NCBI GenBank assembly: GCA_019308145.1
Contig: JAFDIG010000009.1
Location: 1-19,840 of the forward strand
Reading direction: 5' to 3'
Source of the DNA: Deltaproteobacteria bacterium
GTDB taxonomy: Bacteria > Desulfobacterota > JAFDIG01
Length of the DNA stretch: 19,840 nt
Of the stretch, positions 16,177-19,840 are shown one piece after another. A model generated the notes under the pieces. The model did no database searches. It saw only the letters and a program-made list of their open reading frames with translations, and had not been told where the DNA came from. Position numbers and translations under genes: made by a program. How positions within the stretch are numbered: position 1 is the first letter of the stretch; each line of letters begins with the position of its first letter.

Positions 16177-17217
16177 ATGAATAAAAAAGCAATAGCAGGG
16201 ATAATAATTATAGCAATGGTTTTGAGCTTATCCATGGTTATTGGATATGCAAAACCAGCAAAGCAGAAGGTATTTAATTGGCGTGCCCAAACATATGCTG
16301 TACCTGGAACAATAGGGTTTAAGACACAAGCTGTTGCACTTGAACACTTAAAGAAAGTTACCGGAGGTCGTCTTAATATTAAACTTAATGGTGTAGGTAC
16401 ATTTGTTGGGCCATTTCAGCAGCTTGAGGCATGCGGTAAGGGTTTATTTGAAATGGTTCATAATGCTGATGCTTATAATGCTGGGCTTGATCCTGGATTT
16501 GCTCCTATTTTTAGTTTAATTGGTCTTTGGGATGAGCCAAGAGAAGTAAGGATTTGGATCGAAAAATATGGTGGTAAAGAGATAATGGCTAAAACTTATG
16601 CTAAATATGGTGTTCACTACATTGGTTCAACCCTTATAGGAGCTGAACCAATTATGTCAAAAGTTCCTCTTCGTACCTTAAAAGATTTTAAAGGAATTAA
16701 AATAAGAACCCCAGCTGGTTTAACATCCATGCTCTTTAAAAAGCTTGGGGCTTCACCTGTTCCTTTAGGTGGGAGTCAGATATATACTGCCCTTGATACA
16801 GGCGTCATTGATGCTGCTGAATTTGTAACTCTCAAAGAGGATTATGATGCAGGTTTATATGAGGTTACAAAGTATGTACTTTGGCCATCATTTCATGGTC
16901 CAATAGCAGTGGTTAATTGGGGTGTTAATGAAAAGGCATGGAGTAAGCTACCAGAAGATCTTAAAGCCGCGCTTGAAATGTTTGTATATGAGGCTGATGC
17001 TTATTATGATTACTGGTCTGCAGCAGCTGATTATCCTGCATTAAAAAAGATGGTTGAAAAAGGATTGGTTCATATAAGGTTGTCAAATGAAGATTATAAG
17101 AAAGCAAAGGAATTATCTTTGGAGGTCGCTCTTGAATATAAAAAGAAGAGCCCATTGGCTAATGAAGTGATAACCTCTATTATAAATTACCTAAAATTGA
17201 CAGGAAAACTTAAATAA
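16177..17217 (+). CDS. dctP: TRAP transporter solute-binding protein, DctP type
   Basis: This 346-residue periplasmic binding protein has a signal peptide (MNKKAIAGIIIIAMVLSLSM, cleavage probably after GYA at residue 25). The conserved DctP core is FKGIKIRTPAG, where Arg177 is the arginine that pairs with a substrate carboxylate, followed by LGASPVPLGGSQIYTALDTGVIDAAEF. This points to an organic-acid ligand. The VIDAAEFV...YEVTKYVLWPSFHGP stretch recalls the TakP/FcbT1-like subgroup (2-oxo acid and chloroaromatic/mannitol-type transporters). The start ATG follows GGGGGGAG. The gene is separated from the membrane subunits by a strong hairpin, a common way to make more binding protein than permease. 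It is the probable uptake route for the substrate of the upstream enzymes. Confidence 0.93.
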   Translation: MNKKAIAGIIIIAMVLSLSMVIGYAKPAKQKVFNWRAQTYAVPGTIGFKTQAVALEHLKKVTGGRLNIKLNGVGTFVGPFQQLEACGKGLFEMVHNADAYNAGLDPGFAPIFSLIGLWDEPREVRIWIEKYGGKEIMAKTYAKYGVHYIGSTLIGAEPIMSKVPLRTLKDFKGIKIRTPAGLTSMLFKKLGASPVPLGGSQIYTALDTGVIDAAEFVTLKEDYDAGLYEVTKYVLWPSFHGPIAVVNWGVNEKAWSKLPEDLKAALEMFVYEADAYYDYWSAAADYPALKKMVEKGLVHIRLSNEDYKKAKELSLEVALEYKKKSPLANEVITSIINYLKLTGKLK

Positions 17218-17256
17218 CTTTTTCAAATCTATCCTTGTTGTTTTATAACCGCCCAT

Positions 17257-17296
17257 TCTGGGTGTGAGTCTAACCGTTGCTCACACCCAGATTTTT
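17257..17296 (+). terminator. Rho-independent terminator or attenuator between dctP and dctQ
   Basis: A perfect 12-bp stem (TCTGGGTGTGAG, 17257-17268; CTCACACCCAGA, 17280-17291) with an 11-nt loop is followed by TTTTT. It lies 40 bases after the dctP stop and 33 bases before the dctQ start on the same strand. It therefore probably acts as partial termination and 3' protection of dctP mRNA rather than as the operon end. Confidence 0.85.
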
Positions 17297-17328
17297 AAAT
17301 AACCGGAGATTTTTTAGGAGGATAAAGG

Positions 17329-17880
17329 GTGAGCGAAATTAGTGCCGAATCATCTAAGAAATTAGCCCCTAAATCTAATTCATTTTTTACCATTATAGAT
17401 AATATAAGTTTATGGAGCGGGAAGATATTTTCAGTTTTAATAGTTATTGCAACATTTCAGGTCTGTTTTGAGCTTGTTTTAAGGTATTTTTTTAATTCTC
17501 CTACTGTTTGGGGACTTGAAATGACAACATACCTATGTGCTGCAACCTATATTATGAGTGGTGCATATGCAGAGTATTTTGATGCACATATTCGTGTTGA
17601 TGTCTTATATAGACGTTGGTCTAAAAAAACCAAAGCTGTTGTTGGTTGCTTTGTTGATCATGTAGTATTTTTTTTATTTGGTATTGTTCTCGTAATCCAA
17701 AGTGGAAGATGGACATGGGATGCTATATTGAAAGGGACTACCTCAGGCACTATTTGGGACCCCCATATCTGGCCTATGAGATTGTTAATATTTTTAGGAT
17801 CTTTATGTTTAGTATTACAGAGAAGTGCAAAGTTTGTTCGGGATTTTAATATAGCTTTTAGATCGAGGAGACTACAATGA
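17329..17880 (+). CDS. dctQ: TRAP transporter small permease, DctQ type
   Basis: This is a 183-residue membrane protein with four predicted transmembrane segments (about residues 32-54, 62-80, 103-124 and 148-165). It has the DctQ features VLRYFFNSPTVWGLEMTTYL and HIRVDVLY. It starts with GTG at 17329, seven bases after GGAGG, and its end overlaps dctM by four bases (ATGA), so the two membrane subunits are made together. It links the large permease to the complex and is needed for transport with DctP. It follows the hairpin at 17257, so its expression depends on read-through. The subgroup looks like the mannitol/chloroaromatic type (FcbT2-like); this is from memory of the family and is not certain. 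Confidence 0.92.
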   Translation: MSEISAESSKKLAPKSNSFFTIIDNISLWSGKIFSVLIVIATFQVCFELVLRYFFNSPTVWGLEMTTYLCAATYIMSGAYAEYFDAHIRVDVLYRRWSKKTKAVVGCFVDHVVFFLFGIVLVIQSGRWTWDAILKGTTSGTIWDPHIWPMRLLIFLGSLCLVLQRSAKFVRDFNIAFRSRRLQ

Positions 17881-19193
17881 GCCCTGCTCTTTTAACTATA
17901 CTTTTGTTTGGTTTATTCTTTTTGTTACTTGCTTTAGGGGTTCCCCTTGCATGGACTAGTGCTGGCCTTGGTGTTGCCTTTTCTTTATTTCTATATGGTC
18001 CTGATACACTAAATCTTGTTGTTTATCGTATTTGGAATACTATGGGTTCTTTTAGTATGATAGCCATTCCTTTGTTTGTTTTTATGGGGAATATGTTGAG
18101 TTATTCTGGTATAGCCGATGAATTATTTAAAGCTGTCCATATATGGTTAGGAGGTTTAAGGGGTGGTTTAGCAGCAGCAACTATTGTACTTTGTACTATA
18201 TTAGCAGCTATGATAGGCACAGCTGGTGCTGATGTCACTATAACAGGTTTGATTGCTTTACCATTTATGTTACAGCGTGGTTATGACAGAAAAATGGCTT
18301 TGGGTTCGATTGTTGCTGGAGGGGCTTTAGGAGTACTTATACCCCCAAGCATTATGTTCATTATCTATGGTGTAACAGTTGGACAATCAATAGGCAAGCT
18401 CTTTATGGGTGGAGTTGGTCCTGGTCTTCTTTTTGGTGCTTTATATATAACATATATCTTGATCAAATGTTATATCAATCCTAAAGCTGGCCCTGCTGCG
18501 ACTAAAGAAGAAAGAGAGATGCCATTAAAACAAAAAATTAGCTTGCTTAAAACATTAATTCTTCCTATTGGTCTTATCCTTGGAGTTATGGGTTCGATCT
18601 TTGCTGGGATAGCTACTCCTGGAGAGGCAGCAGGTGTAGGTGCACTTGGTTCTATGGTTTGTGCTGCTATTAGAAAGAATTTAACATGGAATAATTTGAA
18701 AGAATCTATGTATGGCACAATGAAGACCGTTGGTATTATCCTATGGATTGTTTTTGGTTCTATGACCTTGATTGCTACTTACAGCCTTGGTGGCGGAGTA
18801 GAATTTGTTAAATCTGTACTTGTATCACTTCCATTAGGCCGATGGGGAATTTTAATCCTAATTCAAGTTATTTTGTTATTTTTAGGGATGGTGCTTGATA
18901 TAATAGGAATTACAGTCCTTTGTGCTCCAATCTTTGTACCAGTTATTAAAGCTTTAAATTTTGATCCTCTTTGGTTTGGTGTTATTTTTAACCTTAATTT
19001 GCAGATAGCATATTTAACCCCACCATTTGGCTACTCTATGTTTTATCTAAAAGCTGTCGCACCTTCTGATGTAACAATGACAGAGCTTTATCAATCTGTT
19101 ATACCATTTATTGGGCTTCAAATGGTTGGAATGGCTGTATGTATGATTTTCCCAACAATAGTTACCTGGCTCCCAAGCGTAATGATCAAATAG
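17877..19193 (+). CDS. dctM: TRAP transporter large permease, DctM type
   Basis: This 438-residue, very hydrophobic protein of about twelve transmembrane segments is the ion-coupled transport channel. Family signatures include PLFVFMGNMLSYSGIADELF, GTAGADVTITGLIALPFML, GGALGVLIPPSIMFIIYG and a C-terminal LTPPFGYSMFYLK. It has the usual length and an intact end. RBS GAGGAG precedes the ATG, which overlaps the dctQ stop. With DctP and DctQ it would import a carboxylate using a sodium or proton gradient. It is the last gene of the plus-strand run; a convergent tRNA cluster follows. Confidence 0.95.
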   Translation: MSPALLTILLFGLFFLLLALGVPLAWTSAGLGVAFSLFLYGPDTLNLVVYRIWNTMGSFSMIAIPLFVFMGNMLSYSGIADELFKAVHIWLGGLRGGLAAATIVLCTILAAMIGTAGADVTITGLIALPFMLQRGYDRKMALGSIVAGGALGVLIPPSIMFIIYGVTVGQSIGKLFMGGVGPGLLFGALYITYILIKCYINPKAGPAATKEEREMPLKQKISLLKTLILPIGLILGVMGSIFAGIATPGEAAGVGALGSMVCAAIRKNLTWNNLKESMYGTMKTVGIILWIVFGSMTLIATYSLGGGVEFVKSVLVSLPLGRWGILILIQVILLFLGMVLDIIGITVLCAPIFVPVIKALNFDPLWFGVIFNLNLQIAYLTPPFGYSMFYLKAVAPSDVTMTELYQSVIPFIGLQMVGMAVCMIFPTIVTWLPSVMIK

Positions 19194-19235
19194 ATAAAAA
19201 AGAGGATAAATATTGGAGAATAAAAGATGTTTTAA

Positions 19236-19250
19236 AAAGCAACATGCTTT
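19236..19250. terminator. Possible weak bidirectional terminator after dctM
   Basis: A 6-bp stem AAAGCA/TGCTTT with a 3-nt loop lies 43 bases after the dctM stop. On the minus strand it is followed by T-rich sequence. It is short, so this is tentative. The rest of 19194-19390 is AT-rich with no gene I can support. Confidence 0.25.
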
Positions 19251-19390
19251 AAGAAATAACAAAAGGTTTAAAAATCTTGCCTTGATCTAAAATAGTATTA
19301 TAACTTAAAAAACCTCACGCCTTACAACCGATATGGTTTAAAAATCATATAAAATTATAAAAAATGATATAGCTAATAGGCTAAAATCAT

Positions 19391-19466
19391 TGGTGGGCCG
19401 TCAGGGACTCGAACCCGGAACCTACTGATTAAGAGTCAGTTGCTCTACCAGTTGAGCTAACGGCCC
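19391..19466 (-). tRNA. tRNA-Lys (anticodon CTT)
   Basis: The minus strand starts GGGCCGTTAGCTCAACTGG and ends in GACGGCCC plus A plus an encoded CCA. The 7-bp acceptor stem is perfect, the T-arm reads GGTTCGAGT, and the anticodon loop CTCTTAA gives CTT. It is 76 nt long including CCA and is the last of three tRNA genes in the cluster. Confidence 0.97.
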
Positions 19467-19477
19467 AATAAAATTTC

Positions 19478-19554
19478 TGGCACGCCCGGCAGGATTCGAA
19501 CCTGCGACCTGCGGATTCGAAGTCCGACGCTCTATCCTGCTGAGCTACGGGCGC
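19478..19554 (-). tRNA. tRNA-Arg (anticodon TCG)
   Basis: The minus strand starts GCGCCCGTAGCTCAGCAGG and ends CGGGCGT plus G plus encoded CCA. The T-arm reads GGTTCGAAT and the anticodon loop CTTCGAA gives TCG. The acceptor stem has a G-T pair at its first position. It is 77 nt long with CCA, 11 bases from tRNA-Lys. Confidence 0.96.
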
Positions 19555-19559
19555 AATTG

Positions 19560-19637
19560 TGGGGTGAGTGAAGGGACTTGAACCCTCGGCCTCTGGGGCC
19601 ACAACCCAGTGCTCTAACCATCTGAGCTACACTCACC
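19560..19637 (-). tRNA. tRNA-His (anticodon GTG)
   Basis: The minus strand starts GGTGAGTGTAGCTCAGATGG and ends CACTCAC plus C plus encoded CCA. The anticodon loop TTGTGGC gives GTG. The extra 5' G opposite C73 is the G-1:C73 identity pair of histidine tRNA. It is the first gene of the tRNA cluster and lies five bases from tRNA-Arg. Confidence 0.97.
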
Positions 19638-19681
19638 ATTGTAAAAAGGAAATATAAAATACTCTTCTAATCAGCATTTTT

Positions 19682-19710
19682 ATTTTAAGTAATAAAAAGA
19701 TAAAAATCAA
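19682..19710 (-). promoter_or_regulatory. Probable promoter of the tRNA cluster
   Basis: On the minus strand, TTGATT (19710-19705), a 17-nt spacer and TAAAAT (19687-19682) give a start near 19675, about 38 bases before tRNA-His. No other gene is visible in 19638-19840. Confidence 0.5.
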
Positions 19711-19840
19711 CCTTTTTTTACAATTAGATTTAGGAGCTATAAAGAGATATTTGGTTTTAAAAAGTCTTTTCCCTCAAGTTTAAAAAGGGTTAAATGTAAT
19801 TTTTCATAATTTCTTACTTTGTTGCATAAAAATTTTGTAA

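Noticed and set aside
19391..19840. tRNA cluster as an integration site for a mobile element carrying the module
   Set aside because: I found no integrase, no transposase, and no repeat of a tRNA 3' end elsewhere in the window.
1..19840. CRISPR array or insertion sequence
   Set aside because: No regularly spaced direct repeats outside the beta-helix coding repeats, and no transposase-like reading frame or paired terminal inverted repeats were seen.

Overview
The window is AT-rich DNA, about one third G+C by eye, from a bacterium using the standard bacterial code. Ribosome binding sites are strong (AAGGAGG-type), and GTG and TTG starts are used. Molybdenum hydroxylases, an orphan ferredoxin-type reductase and a TRAP transporter suggest an anaerobe, and a secreted beta-helix protein is also present. 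The phylum cannot be fixed from sequence alone.

Layout. (1) 1-1692, minus: a secreted beta-helix repeat protein with an in-frame stop and a frameshift; it runs off the left edge. (2) 1801-7954, minus: a molybdenum hydroxylase operon in the order FAD subunit, 2Fe-2S subunit, large subunit A, large subunit B. (3) 8177-8848, minus: a GntR/FCD regulator. (4) 9129-19193, plus: a long collinear run of cupin, DUF2848 protein, nitrilase-superfamily hydrolase, PreA-like flavoprotein reductase with two 4Fe-4S motifs, a second complete molybdenum hydroxylase (large, FAD, 2Fe-2S), and a TRAP transporter (DctP, DctQ, DctM). (5) 19391-19637, minus: tRNA-Lys, tRNA-Arg and tRNA-His, forming the edge of a housekeeping region.

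The genes from 1801 to 19193 look like one catabolic module. The TRAP system would import a carboxylated compound. The two molybdenum hydroxylases would hydroxylate it, probably next to a ring nitrogen. The PreA-like enzyme could reduce the activated ring, and the nitrilase-like enzyme could cleave a C-N bond. DUF2848 and the cupin have no assigned step. The three large subunits differ from each other, and from xanthine dehydrogenase, at the positions that bind purine in the bovine enzyme, so xanthine is unlikely to be the substrate. The actual substrate is unknown; an N-heteroaromatic or related cyclic acid is the working inference.

Regulation. The promoters of the minus operon, the regulator gene and the plus operon each have a TTGACA -35 box. 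At each, the -10 box lies inside a copy of the same 20-nt degenerate inverted repeat (ATATAT-N7-TRCATAT or its complement). This is the likely operator of the GntR regulator and would bind the module into one autoregulated regulon. A perfect 12-bp terminator-like hairpin separates dctP from dctQ.
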